The notes beneath the pieces are model-generated. The model did not search any database. It had not been told where the DNA came from and was given only the letters and a program-made list of their open reading frames with translations. The translations under genes were made by a program, and so were the position numbers. 37,284 nt of DNA from positions 1-37,284 of the IMG/VR virus record IMGVR_UViG_3300005822_000003; one strand, 5' to 3'. This document shows positions 22,012 to 28,485 of the stretch, piece by piece. Source of the stretch: a virus. The first letter of the stretch is position 1, and every line of letters starts with the position of its first letter.

Positions 22012-22263
22012 TTACTCGTCGGCAACCTTCACCTCTGCGAGCTTCGCAAGGCGATGGACTCGGACTGCCTTATCGCGAATCAGCTCAGGGTTGCGCTTGA
22101 TCGTTGCTATTACCTCACCCTTAATCATCGGCTCAAGCTCGAAAGTAATTTCTTCGATGTATTCAACAAGCTCAACGCATGCTTCGTGTAACGTGGCGTC
22201 CTGCTTCCTCTTGAATACTTCGCCGTCATCTGTAATCCATTCCGGCGTGTCGATTCGTTTCAT
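22012..22263 (-). CDS. First gene of the leftward early operon, unknown
   Basis: An 83-residue protein starting at 22263 after AGGGG six bases before the ATG. The N-terminus is beta-like (RIDTPEWITDDGEVFKRKQDA), then a helix with HEACVELVEYIEEI. It is the first gene after the leftward promoter at 22308-22336, so it is expressed very early. The layout resembles small phage proteins described only as hypothetical. Function unknown. Confidence 0.65.
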   Translation of the reverse strand: MKRIDTPEWITDDGEVFKRKQDATLHEACVELVEYIEEITFELEPMIKGEVIATIKRNPELIRDKAVRVHRLAKLAEVKVADE

Positions 22264-22307
22264 CGTGAACCCCTTGTTTGTGCTGTGGTTTTGCTGCGTG
22301 AGGGTGT

Positions 22308-22336
22308 AATGTACCGCTTACCAGAGTGAGTGTCAA
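22308..22336 (-). promoter_or_regulatory. Leftward early promoter (pL-like)
   Basis: On the minus strand: TTGACA (22336-22331), 17 bases, TACATT (22313-22308). The -35 is perfect. It is back to back with the rightward promoter, and GTGTCAAG (22329-22336) and CTTGACAC (22360-22367) form an inverted repeat centred between them, which would place a shared regulator over both -35 boxes. Confidence 0.7.
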
Positions 22337-22360
22337 GTGGTTTTTGTTAGCAAACACCCC

Positions 22361-22389
22361 TTGACACGAGAATAACCCACTGCTCTAAT
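22361..22389 (+). promoter_or_regulatory. Rightward early promoter (pR-like)
   Basis: TTGACA (22361-22366), 17 bases, TCTAAT (22384-22389), a near-consensus sigma-70 promoter. Transcription would start near 22396, ahead of the Cro/YdaS-type gene at 22428. The inverted repeat shared with the leftward promoter is a likely operator. Confidence 0.75.
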
Positions 22390-22427
22390 TAAGAGCGTCA
22401 TTTTTCGGTTAATTAAAAGGAAACAAG

Positions 22428-22652
22428 ATGGTTAGCGGGATAGTAAAGGCTGTTAATTTCTTTGGGAATCAGAATCGTATGGCCAAAGCGCTCGGTGTGT
22501 CTCGGCAGTCCGTAACTTTCTGGGTGAATGGCAAGGCAAAAATCTCCCCGGTTAACGTCCTGAAAATCAACAAAATTACAAGAGGGGCCATCTCTCCAAG
22601 TGAGTTGAGGCCGGATATTTATCCCCCATCGATTTACTTCAAGGCGAAGTAA
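22428..22652 (+). CDS. Cro/YdaS-type HTH regulator
   Basis: This 74-residue protein has the YdaS/Cro layout: IVKAVNFFGNQNRMAKALGVSRQSVTFWVNG split as helix 2 NRMAKALG and recognition helix SRQSVTFWVNG, then KISPVNVLKINKITRGAISPSELRPDIYP, the usual ending of this family. It binds operator DNA as a dimer and in lambdoid phages represses the early promoters. AAAAGGAAAC before the ATG is the ribosome site. It is the first rightward gene and is followed by a terminator, as cro is in lambda. No CI partner is encoded opposite. Confidence 0.85.
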   Translation: MVSGIVKAVNFFGNQNRMAKALGVSRQSVTFWVNGKAKISPVNVLKINKITRGAISPSELRPDIYPPSIYFKAK

Positions 22653-22696
22653 GTTATACTGGTAGCTATCCCAAACCCTTGCTCCTTGTTGAGCGC

Positions 22697-22745
22697 CAAG
22701 GCTCCCGCCTTGAATAGCCCGGAATCCTCTCTGGGCTTCTTTTTG
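22697..22745 (+). terminator. Intrinsic terminator after the cro-like gene
   Basis: A hairpin CAAGGC/GCCTTG (22697-22702, 22707-22712; TCCC loop) is followed by AGCCC (22716-22720) pairing with GGGCT (22733-22737) and the U-rich TTCTTTTT. The second is a regular intrinsic terminator, comparable in place to lambda tR1. The next promoter starts two bases later. Confidence 0.75.
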
Positions 22746-22746
22746 C

Positions 22747-22774
22747 TTGACATTGAAAGCGTAAAGAGTAGACT
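22747..22774 (+). promoter_or_regulatory. Second rightward early promoter
   Basis: TTGACA (22747-22752), 16 bases, TAGACT (22769-22774). It begins just past the cro terminator and would start near 22781, driving the 71-residue gene and the replication genes. The -10 hexamer is the same as in the minus-strand promoter at 21287-21315. Confidence 0.65.
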
Positions 22775-22806
22775 AACACTTACACCAGCCAACCAAGGAG
22801 ACATCG

Positions 22807-23022
22807 ATGAAATTGTTCGGAAAAGTGTTTAGGAAAGAGAAGGTTGAGAAGGCGAAAGAGATGACCGATGAAGATGTCCGTGCCGCGATGAAAGAGTTTC
22901 TTTATGGCACCGAGAAAGGATTTGCGAACAGGTTCGCCGCGGCTACAGGTAGCGATATGGCAGCAAGAACCACCCCGGCTCGCTCAAGCGACGATATTCG
23001 TGACGGCGGAGGAAATGATTGA
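22807..23022 (+). CDS. Small basic early protein, unknown
   Basis: A 71-residue protein with a strong ribosome site (AAGGAG six bases before ATG). The first half is basic and helical (FGKVFRKEKVEKAKEMTDEDV), the second polar with ARTTPARSSDDIRDGGGND and probably unstructured. It stands where lambda has cII but shows no CII-like HTH. Its stop overlaps the next ATG. Function unknown. Confidence 0.6.
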   Translation: MKLFGKVFRKEKVEKAKEMTDEDVRAAMKEFLYGTEKGFANRFAAATGSDMAARTTPARSSDDIRDGGGND

Positions 23023-23282
23023 TGGAAGCAAGCAGCTCAGTGAAGACGGCGGCGGGGAGCATGGTCACCCTGCTCAAGGCTAGCGAGGCAGGTAGGGTAA
23101 ACCGGCACGCGCTTGCAGGGGACGCATCGTTCGCCGAAACGCCAATAGGTGACGCTACCAGGGCCGTCAACCTGCTGCTTTCCTTGGGAATTCTGGAGGC
23201 TAGCATCGGCTACATGGTGCAGTTTAATCCAGAGGTAGCTGACAGGCTGATTGCTGAGCATCACTTTCAGGGCAAGGGTTAG
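23022..23282 (+). CDS. Small early protein, possible winged-helix
   Basis: An 86-residue protein from the ATG at 23022 (TGATG overlap with the previous stop; GGAGG eight bases upstream). Ala-rich helices (EAGRVNRHALAGDA, DATRAVNLLLSLGILEASIGYMV in two parts) followed by a short charged end. The helical pattern with GDATRAVNLLLSLG could be a winged-helix DNA-binding domain, but this is weak. It precedes the initiator gene. Confidence 0.55.
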   Translation: MEASSSVKTAAGSMVTLLKASEAGRVNRHALAGDASFAETPIGDATRAVNLLLSLGILEASIGYMVQFNPEVADRLIAEHHFQGKG

Positions 23283-23334
23283 GGCTTGCGGCCAGGAGAG
23301 AAGCGGAGCATCATTTTGGTTGACTTTGAGAAGT

Positions 23335-23362
23335 GCCACTGGGGACTGGCATCCCCAGTGGC
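23335..23362. other. Perfect 11-bp hairpin before the initiator gene
   Basis: GCCACTGGGGA (23335-23345) pairs perfectly with TCCCCAGTGGC (23352-23362) around CTGGCA. No U-run follows on either strand, so it is not a normal terminator. It lies in the 220-base gap 23283-23502, which also has a smaller hairpin at 23447-23472. It may be an RNA control element or part of the replication origin. Confidence 0.6.
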
Positions 23363-23396
23363 CGATACGAGAGAATCACACTACCGCAGGTGATAG

Positions 23397-23456
23397 ATGA
23401 ATTATAACAGACAGAGAGCGCCTCCCAAATATTTCGTCCTATCGGGCAACGCTTAA
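23397..23456 (+). CDS. Possible 19-residue leader peptide
   Basis: An ATG at 23397 with AGGTGA just upstream opens a 19-residue frame rich in Arg, Tyr and Pro (MNYNRQRAPPKYFVLSGNA). Its stop lies inside the hairpin CAACGC/GCGTTG (23447-23472) that precedes the initiator gene, the arrangement expected of a translated leader. It could equally be chance. Confidence 0.2.
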   Translation: MNYNRQRAPPKYFVLSGNA

Positions 23457-23502
23457 GCAATGCTTTGCGTTGAATAACGAACAGAAATATAGGGTTACGC
23501 GA

Positions 23503-24324
23503 ATGAGTCTACTGAAAATCCTTGACCGTCCGATAGCATTTCACCGCTGTTTCGTCGAAATAGGCATAGGAATCAATGGGGCATTGATGCTTTCCCAGGC
23601 CATGTATTGGTCAAACAGAACGTCCGACCCAGATGGTTGGTTTTACAAGACAATGGAGGAGTGGAGGGAGGAGACTGGGCTTACTAGGCGGGAGCAGGAC
23701 TCAGCCAGGCGGGCTTTGAGGCTGAAACGCTTAATGTTCGAGGAGAAGCGAGGGGTTCCGTGCAAAATATACTTCAAAATCAATGAAAAAGAGCTGTTTC
23801 ATGCGCTTAATCCTAATGTACAACCTAGAATGGCGGAATCCGCCAACCTAGAATGGCGGAACCCGCCAACCAAGGATGGCGGAACCCGCCAACCTAGAAT
23901 GGCGGAACCCGCCAACCTATTACATAGACTACATACAGAGACTACTACAGAGACTACTTCAGAAGAGGAAGAGGGCGCGCGAGGAACGCGGCCACACACA
24001 ACCCAGAAGTTCACCCCTCCATCTGTTGTCGACGTGCTCGAGTATATGGAGGCCAGAGGCTCGGCAACAATCAGCGAGGCCGAGAAGTTTTGCGACTTCT
24101 ACGAGAGCAAGGGGTGGCTTGTCGGCAAAGCAAAAATGAAATCCTGGCAGGCTGCGGTTCGCAACTGGCTCAAGCGAGCTGGGGACTCGAAGTGCGGGAC
24201 TCAGTTCAAGACAAAGCAAGAGATTATCCAAGAGCGGAACGCCAAGGCCGCCGACGATTTTGTTAACGATCGGTTCGATGATGAGCCTTCCGAATTCCTG
24301 GAGACCAGCTATGCAAGGCTCTGA
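23503..24324 (+). CDS. Replication initiator (lambda O-like) with internal origin
   Basis: The frame opens at a TTG (23470), but the ATG at 23503 has AGGG upstream and gives the usual start MSLLKILDRPIAFHR of this protein type: 273 residues. Residues about 5-105 are a winged-helix domain (GALMLSQAMYWSNRT, EEWREETGLTRREQDSARRAL). Residues about 108-145 are encoded by four 23-bp iterons, followed by an acidic linker and a C-terminal helical domain (DVLEYMEARGSATISEAEKF, AVRNWLKRAG) that should contact the helicase loader. It binds its own gene to open the origin. The Thr/Glu repeat TETTTETT comes from a 12-bp duplication. Confidence 0.75.
   Translation: MSLLKILDRPIAFHRCFVEIGIGINGALMLSQAMYWSNRTSDPDGWFYKTMEEWREETGLTRREQDSARRALRLKRLMFEEKRGVPCKIYFKINEKELFHALNPNVQPRMAESANLEWRNPPTKDGGTRQPRMAEPANLLHRLHTETTTETTSEEEEGARGTRPHTTQKFTPPSVVDVLEYMEARGSATISEAEKFCDFYESKGWLVGKAKMKSWQAAVRNWLKRAGDSKCGTQFKTKQEIIQERNAKAADDFVNDRFDDEPSEFLETSYARL
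23822..23918 (+). repeat. Origin iterons: four 23-bp direct repeats inside the initiator gene
   Basis: Four adjacent copies start at 23822, 23845, 23868 and 23891, and a fifth begins at 23914 (AACCTA). Each contains AACCTAGAATGG followed by a 13-bp inverted repeat GGCGGAACCCGCC. Copy 1 has a T for C in its centre and copy 3 begins AACCAAGGATGG. Period 23 bp, so the unit is read in a new frame each time. Iterons inside the initiator gene define a lambda-type origin. Confidence 0.85.
23922..23958 (+). repeat. Short tandem repeats next to the iterons
   Basis: ACAGAGACTACT occurs twice in tandem (23935-23946, 23947-23958) after a degenerate copy at 23922-23933. The segment is less GC-rich than the iterons and lies right after them, where lambda has the AT-rich unwinding region. 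It may be the melting element. Confidence 0.5.
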
Positions 24325-24976
24325 TAAGCGCGCCTTCTCTGATCTGCTCGAGGGTCACTTCACGATGCACGGCATTGAGCGTCCTCCCGCAGTGATGCGC
24401 CGCTACTGGCAGCACTTGAGCAAGTACAGCCTGCATGATGTGACCGTGGCCCTAGCCAAGCACGAGCAAGACGCAAACGCAGGGAAGTATTTCGCCAAGC
24501 CTGCCGACATCATCGCGATCCTCGAGGCCGCGCGCCCCGATGGATGGCCCGACGCAGACGAGGCGTGGTCACTGGCCGTTCAGGCTGCCGACGAATGGGC
24601 CTCGGTCGTCTGGACGCAGGAAATAGCCGTCGCGTGGGGCGAGTCTCAGCCGGTCATGGCGCTCGGCGATGAAGTCGGGGCTCGCATGGCGTTCAAGTCG
24701 ATCTATGGCCGCGCGGTGGCGATGGCGCGGGCCCACGGTAGGGAGCCGATCTGGATGAAGTCGCTCGGCCGAGACCCTGATGGCCGAAATGCCGCGGTAA
24801 TCGACGCCGTGAACAAGGGGCGACTTCCGCCAACGGCGCTTGAGAGCGTGCAGGCGCTTCCCGCGCCGAACCTGAAGCTGCTGGAAGGCGGAGCAGAGAA
24901 AACGGCGTCAGTCGACTCCAAGGCAGCGTTAGAGGCAATCAAGGCACTGAAGGGAGCAATCAATGGTAAAGCGTAG
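24311..24976 (+). CDS. Replication protein P-like (probable helicase loader)
   Basis: The frame is open from 24260, but the ATG at 24311 overlaps the initiator stop and gives 221 residues. N-terminal helices (DKRAFSDLLEGHFTMHG, RRYWQHLSKYSLHDVTVALAKHE) with the block NAGKYFAKPADIIAIL are typical of phage replication proteins that follow the O-like gene. No Walker motif, so it is not a DnaC ATPase; it would recruit host DnaB by binding, like lambda P. The C-terminus is Ala-rich and helical. Role assigned by position and pattern. Confidence 0.6.
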   Translation: MQGSDKRAFSDLLEGHFTMHGIERPPAVMRRYWQHLSKYSLHDVTVALAKHEQDANAGKYFAKPADIIAILEAARPDGWPDADEAWSLAVQAADEWASVVWTQEIAVAWGESQPVMALGDEVGARMAFKSIYGRAVAMARAHGREPIWMKSLGRDPDGRNAAVIDAVNKGRLPPTALESVQALPAPNLKLLEGGAEKTASVDSKAALEAIKALKGAINGKA

Positions 24977-25292
24977 CTCAGACCGCCGCACGTCCCCTGC
25001 GGGAGGAGATCTCAAGAAAGTAGTACGATCGGATAGGGATTACGCTCCGCCGCTTAGAGAGCAGCTAAGGAGCCTTGAAATGGATGAGCTAAAGCCGCGG
25101 CCTGCTAGCAAGGCTGATGTCCTAGGCGGGCTGGCCATCATGATGGTCGGGCTGGTGGTTGTCCTAGCCGGTAGAGCTGTGACGGCAGACTTGACTGAGG
25201 TCGGCGCGCTCGCAAGTGGTTGGATTTACTGGCTAATCGGGGTGGTTTTACTTGCCGCTGGGGCGGGGCTGATGTGCAAAAGAAGCGCTTGA
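24963..25292 (+). CDS. Small membrane protein with two TM segments
   Basis: A 109-residue protein overlapping the previous gene by 14 bases. Residues 1-50 are basic and polar; residues about 52-70 (VLGGLAIMMVGLVVVLAG) and about 84-104 (WIYWLIGVVLLAAGAGLM) are membrane helices. The stop codon sits inside the -35 box of the promoter at 25289. Possible exclusion or envelope protein; not recognised. Confidence 0.65.
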   Translation: MVKRSSDRRTSPAGGDLKKVVRSDRDYAPPLREQLRSLEMDELKPRPASKADVLGGLAIMMVGLVVVLAGRAVTADLTEVGALASGWIYWLIGVVLLAAGAGLMCKRSA

Positions 25293-25316
25293 CATAGGGG
25301 CCCCTAGATGTATAAT
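25289..25316 (+). promoter_or_regulatory. Consensus promoter with palindromic spacer
   Basis: TTGACA (25289-25294), 16 bases, TATAAT (25311-25316): both hexamers perfect. The spacer begins with the 12-bp palindrome TAGGGGCCCCTA (25295-25306), a likely operator inside the promoter. It should drive the genes from 25373 on. The leader 25317-25372 has no other obvious feature. Confidence 0.85.
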
Positions 25317-25372
25317 GGTACTCAACATACAGGGGCAGTAGGACTTTTAAATCAACGCACTAGGGATTAGAG

Positions 25373-25795
25373 ATGACAAATAGAGCAATTGGGATATCGA
25401 TCGACGCAGCCGGTATGGCTCCTCTAACTTTCCGAAGGAAAATCGCGAACGACAGAATTGGTCGTATGGAAACCTCGCATGACGAATATGAGGCGTCCGA
25501 CCTTGATTGCCTCAAATGCACCGTGGTAGGCGGGTGCTGCATGTCCAGTCCTGACTGCATCGTCAGGCGTAAATCCCTTGCTAGGAGGGCTGGAATCCGC
25601 TACGAGAGTGATGGCGGTGACGGGTCATATTCAGCGAAATACAAGAATGCCGCTATCAAGATAACAAAACACTCCGGTCGGCACTGGTCCGGAGAGGTCT
25701 CGAATAATTCAAAGACGGTTGATACTGGCGACCTTCCTACATTCAAAGCTGTAAAGGCCGAGTGCAGAAAAATCATAATTGGGGAATTCGCGTGA
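25373..25795 (+). CDS. Cys-containing small protein, unknown
   Basis: A 140-residue protein, first after the consensus promoter. A Cys cluster CLKCTVVGGCCMSSPDC at about 46-62 could bind zinc. The C-terminal half is beta-rich (YSAKYKNAAIKITKHSGRHWSGEV). AGGGATTAG before the ATG serves as ribosome site. Not recognised; expression from a very strong promoter suggests a takeover or defence-related protein. Confidence 0.6.
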   Translation: MTNRAIGISIDAAGMAPLTFRRKIANDRIGRMETSHDEYEASDLDCLKCTVVGGCCMSSPDCIVRRKSLARRAGIRYESDGGDGSYSAKYKNAAIKITKHSGRHWSGEVSNNSKTVDTGDLPTFKAVKAECRKIIIGEFA

Positions 25796-25986
25796 GCCTC
25801 AAGAGCGCTGAATACAAAGAACTGGATATCGAATATCACGGGGTCCACCCATACATCCAAGGTTATTGGGTTCGCCAATACGGCGGGGAAAGAAAGCCGC
25901 CGAAATGGTTGCCTGGCCACGACAATGAAACATTCAAGCGTGAATGGATGCGCGGGTACGACGCCAGAGACAAAAGAGGAAGCTGA
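25792..25986 (+). CDS. Small protein, unknown
   Basis: A GTG at 25792 overlaps the previous stop (GTGA) and follows GGGGAA, giving 64 residues. The sequence has several aromatic residues (YKELDIEYHGVHPYIQGYW, WLPGHDNETF, REWMRGYDARDK). The WMRGYDAR ending resembles small phage ribosome-modulation-like proteins, but this is weak. Function unknown. Confidence 0.55.
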   Translation: MSLKSAEYKELDIEYHGVHPYIQGYWVRQYGGERKPPKWLPGHDNETFKREWMRGYDARDKRGS

Positions 25987-25988
25987 AA

Positions 25989-26297
25989 ATGAGCTTACAT
26001 TGCGGATGTGACGCAGAACTCTATTTCGAGCTTGACCGCTACTTTGTTACAAGCTGCGGAACAGAGGAATGCACGGAATGCCGGAAGCTAATCCATGCTG
26101 GAGTTGAGCATTGCTTGGGATTTTCGTACAAGCATGATGAGTTTATGGAGGAGTGTCACATAGCAAAACAGCCATTCTGCGAGGAGTGCGCGGACTTGAT
26201 TTTGTCGTTTATGGCGCTCGGGTATTGCTGGTCGAGAGGTGATACCCGTAGCGATATAGCTGAGATGAACGCGGAATATGAAATAGGAGCATTGTAA
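25989..26297 (+). CDS. Cys-rich putative zinc-binding protein
   Basis: The ATG at 25989 follows AGGAAG and gives 102 residues (the frame is open further up). Eight or more Cys and His are spaced as pairs: CGC near 5, SCGTEECTEC near 23-32, EHC near 42, ECH near 54 and FCEEC near 62-66, consistent with two zinc sites. The rest is helical with SRGDTRSDIAEMN. Possible nucleic-acid or protein-binding role; not identified. Confidence 0.6.
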   Translation: MSLHCGCDAELYFELDRYFVTSCGTEECTECRKLIHAGVEHCLGFSYKHDEFMEECHIAKQPFCEECADLILSFMALGYCWSRGDTRSDIAEMNAEYEIGAL

Positions 26298-26300
26298 TCA

Positions 26301-27608
26301 ATGGCTGCAAATTTGATACATGACTGGGATTTTGGGGTCGCTGTGGCCCGAGAGAGTCACTCTAATATGACGCCGGGGCCCCTTGGAGAGGCACCGTGGA
26401 GTATCCCGCCGTCGTTTGTACTGAGCCGGACACGAGACAAAGGGGCGCATGGGGATTCATTGGTCGAGGTTCGCGCTGGCGCAGCACACTTCGCGCGAGC
26501 TGGGCTGACCCATCCAATTAACATCCGGTCTGAAGACATCGTCGATGTCGATGTTGAAGTTCGCGCTCCGGGTGCTGGGTACGACGGGGACTTTACTATA
26601 TCTATATCCGAAGGAGCGTACGCCCGCTGGCGCATAGGCGTTGTGTGGGTCGACGGCAAGCCGCAAGAGCGTAGTACCGCCAGGCGCGGGGACTTAATCG
26701 ACACGAGCATTGACAAGGCGGCATTCCAAGGGGGTTGGCGCATCCGGATGCGCATTGACGCTACGCGCGAAACGGCGCACGGCGAGCTGACGAACTTCCT
26801 TGGTCTGCAACTGCGAATCCTACCGGGCGGCGCTTTCCATAGTGCGCCCGACGCCGAGATAGCGTTTGGCCGCGTCGTAGTCGAGAAGTCGCCGTTGGCG
26901 CAGGTATATAAGCATTTTTTCACGCGTTACATTTACGACGGTTCTCATGGCCCTGGCACACTAAATCATCTGGACGGGCGGTGGCAGAGATACCGGGACT
27001 TCGAAGCCATTGAGCTTGGCGACAACTCCTTGAAGCTTATAGCTACCGCGCGGTCGGATACACTGGCTGATGGAACGATCCGTTCCGGCATGCTGCGCTC
27101 CAAGACAGCCGATCAATACGGGTACTACGAGATGCGGGCCAGGCTGCCGAACGGCAAGGGCGCCTTCCCTGCCTTCTGGATTAACCCTCAAGATCTAAAA
27201 TGGCCACCTGAGATAGACTGGATGGAGATGGTAGACGGACCGAATGACGATCCGCACAGGTTATTCTGCTCACTAATTGGCAAGGGCCGAGGGCAACCTG
27301 AGACGTCCTTGGTGAATTCGTTCAACGCCTACGAGACTGGGCTGGACCTGAGTGCCGGGTTTCATACCTACGGCGGATTGTGGACCGCGGAAAAAGCGCA
27401 TCACATCTTTGATGGATTAGAAGTCCGGCGCACTCCGATAGACTGGATACACAACGACGACACGCACGCTGGTCCTGCGCACGTGCTGGCAAACCTGGCA
27501 GTTGGCGGGATCGAATGGACGGGCGTTCCGGCATCGTTGACGCACTTCCCGATGGTAATGGAGATAGACTACATCCGTGTTTGGGATTCGGACCCTAGGT
27601 CTTTGTAA
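26301..27608 (+). CDS. GH16-type glycoside hydrolase (polysaccharide depolymerase candidate)
   Basis: A 435-residue protein. The C-terminal half (about 200-430) is a GH16 beta-sandwich: IRSGMLRSKTADQYGYYEM, FPAFWINPQ and the catalytic motif Glu304-Ile-Asp306-Trp-Met-Glu309 (E-x-D-x-x-E), with nucleophile and acid/base as the two Glu, then FHTYGGLWTAE and EIDYIRVWD near the end. The N-terminal ~195 residues are a second beta-rich domain, probably carbohydrate-binding. No signal peptide. GH16 enzymes cut beta-1,3/1,4-glucans, agar, carrageenan or similar. It lies among early genes, not tail genes; possibly a virion enzyme, a freed enzyme after lysis, or a moron. AGGAG lies 12 bases upstream. 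Confidence 0.8.
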   Translation: MAANLIHDWDFGVAVARESHSNMTPGPLGEAPWSIPPSFVLSRTRDKGAHGDSLVEVRAGAAHFARAGLTHPINIRSEDIVDVDVEVRAPGAGYDGDFTISISEGAYARWRIGVVWVDGKPQERSTARRGDLIDTSIDKAAFQGGWRIRMRIDATRETAHGELTNFLGLQLRILPGGAFHSAPDAEIAFGRVVVEKSPLAQVYKHFFTRYIYDGSHGPGTLNHLDGRWQRYRDFEAIELGDNSLKLIATARSDTLADGTIRSGMLRSKTADQYGYYEMRARLPNGKGAFPAFWINPQDLKWPPEIDWMEMVDGPNDDPHRLFCSLIGKGRGQPETSLVNSFNAYETGLDLSAGFHTYGGLWTAEKAHHIFDGLEVRRTPIDWIHNDDTHAGPAHVLANLAVGGIEWTGVPASLTHFPMVMEIDYIRVWDSDPRSL

Positions 27609-27646
27609 GTCTTTGGGGTTACCTTTAGGTAAGGGTGGGATTAGTC

Positions 27647-27769
27647 ATGATTGATGACATCGTGTTTATGGCGCAGTTCGGCGATAGCCACATGATTGCC
27701 GTTGCTGTGGTTATGGCTGTTGCGGCACTGTTGATCGCTACGACTGCGGGAGGAGACGGGAAGAAATGA
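27647..27769 (+). CDS. 40-residue single-TM peptide
   Basis: A short ORF from the ATG at 27647 (AAGGGTGGGA upstream) with its stop overlapping the next ATG (ATGA). Residues about 16-34 are a membrane helix rich in Ala and Val (MIAVAVVMAVAALLIATT), and the tail is GGDGKK. Coupling to the nuclease gene supports it. Function unknown. Confidence 0.55.
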   Translation: MIDDIVFMAQFGDSHMIAVAVVMAVAALLIATTAGGDGKK

Positions 27770-28485
27770 GCGACGCAATTCCTTTCGTGTTCCGCAAGTT
27801 CTCAATGCTGGTTGATGGGACTATCCGAATGATAGTCGACGTTGAGCCTATGGACGCGCAAGGCGTGTTTAAGCTCTTCAACGAGCCGAACGTGGGCGGT
27901 GCCATGGTGCGACTGAATGTCCCAGGTTCTGGGGTGTCGGCTACCCCTGGGTCGGCGATTGGCTCATGGGATGATGCGGAGGCTGTAGTGTTGCCTGCGA
28001 AGTACGGCGAGCAGGCGCGGCAGCTAAAGCTATCTGGGTTCTTTCGGTGCCAGTCTGTCTGGCGTTGCGTTGGGCCCGATGCAAAGTTTCTGGAGTGGGT
28101 GCGGCGCCAGAAATGCTCAGTATGCAAAGCGGACGCCCCTTCAGAGTCCGCGCACGTGCGTAGGGTGGCCAGCGGGGCCGGGACCAGCACCAAGCCGCAG
28201 TATTCCGCTATCCCGCTCTGCAATAAGCACCACAGACTCCAGCATGACAAGGGCGAGTCCGCCATAGGTGGCAAGGAGTTCTGCGACCGGGAGCGGATCA
28301 AGGCGCTTGAGCAGTGGTGCTGGGAGACGGTGAAGGAGCAGATCGGCTTTTCGCACTGGAACGAAGTCCCGCCATCAGCCTTGTATGCATGGGCCCTTGA
28401 CCATGGCGTTACTGAGTTGTTGCCCGAAGATTACCTTGTGGCGCCTGGCGGAGACGAGGGGGCGCAATGTTCTGGCCAGACATGA
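27766..28485 (+). CDS. HNH nuclease, DUF968/Ref-like
   Basis: A 239-residue protein. The C-terminal part has the HNH-type zinc fold: Cys117-x2-Cys120, Ala-His130, Cys152-x2-His155-His156 and His160 (KCSVC, SAHVRR, PLCNKHHRLQH). This is the DUF968/Ref arrangement found in nin-like regions of lambdoid phages; P1 Ref is a RecA-dependent nuclease of the related kind. The N-terminal ~100 residues are beta-rich (FSMLVDGTIRMIVDVEP) and may bind DNA. It sits next to RusA, so it likely serves recombination. Start overlaps the 40-residue gene. Confidence 0.7.
   Translation: MSDAIPFVFRKFSMLVDGTIRMIVDVEPMDAQGVFKLFNEPNVGGAMVRLNVPGSGVSATPGSAIGSWDDAEAVVLPAKYGEQARQLKLSGFFRCQSVWRCVGPDAKFLEWVRRQKCSVCKADAPSESAHVRRVASGAGTSTKPQYSAIPLCNKHHRLQHDKGESAIGGKEFCDRERIKALEQWCWETVKEQIGFSHWNEVPPSALYAWALDHGVTELLPEDYLVAPGGDEGAQCSGQT

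Noticed and set aside
22264-22427. CI-type repressor gene between the divergent promoters
   Set aside because: The gap has no frame of useful length on either strand; it is filled by promoters and the inverted repeat.
23335-23362. Rho-independent terminator
   Set aside because: Perfect stem but no U-run on either strand and the genes on both sides run in the same direction.
23822-23958. CRISPR-like array
   Set aside because: The 23-bp repeats are adjacent with no spacers and lie in a coding region; iterons explain them.
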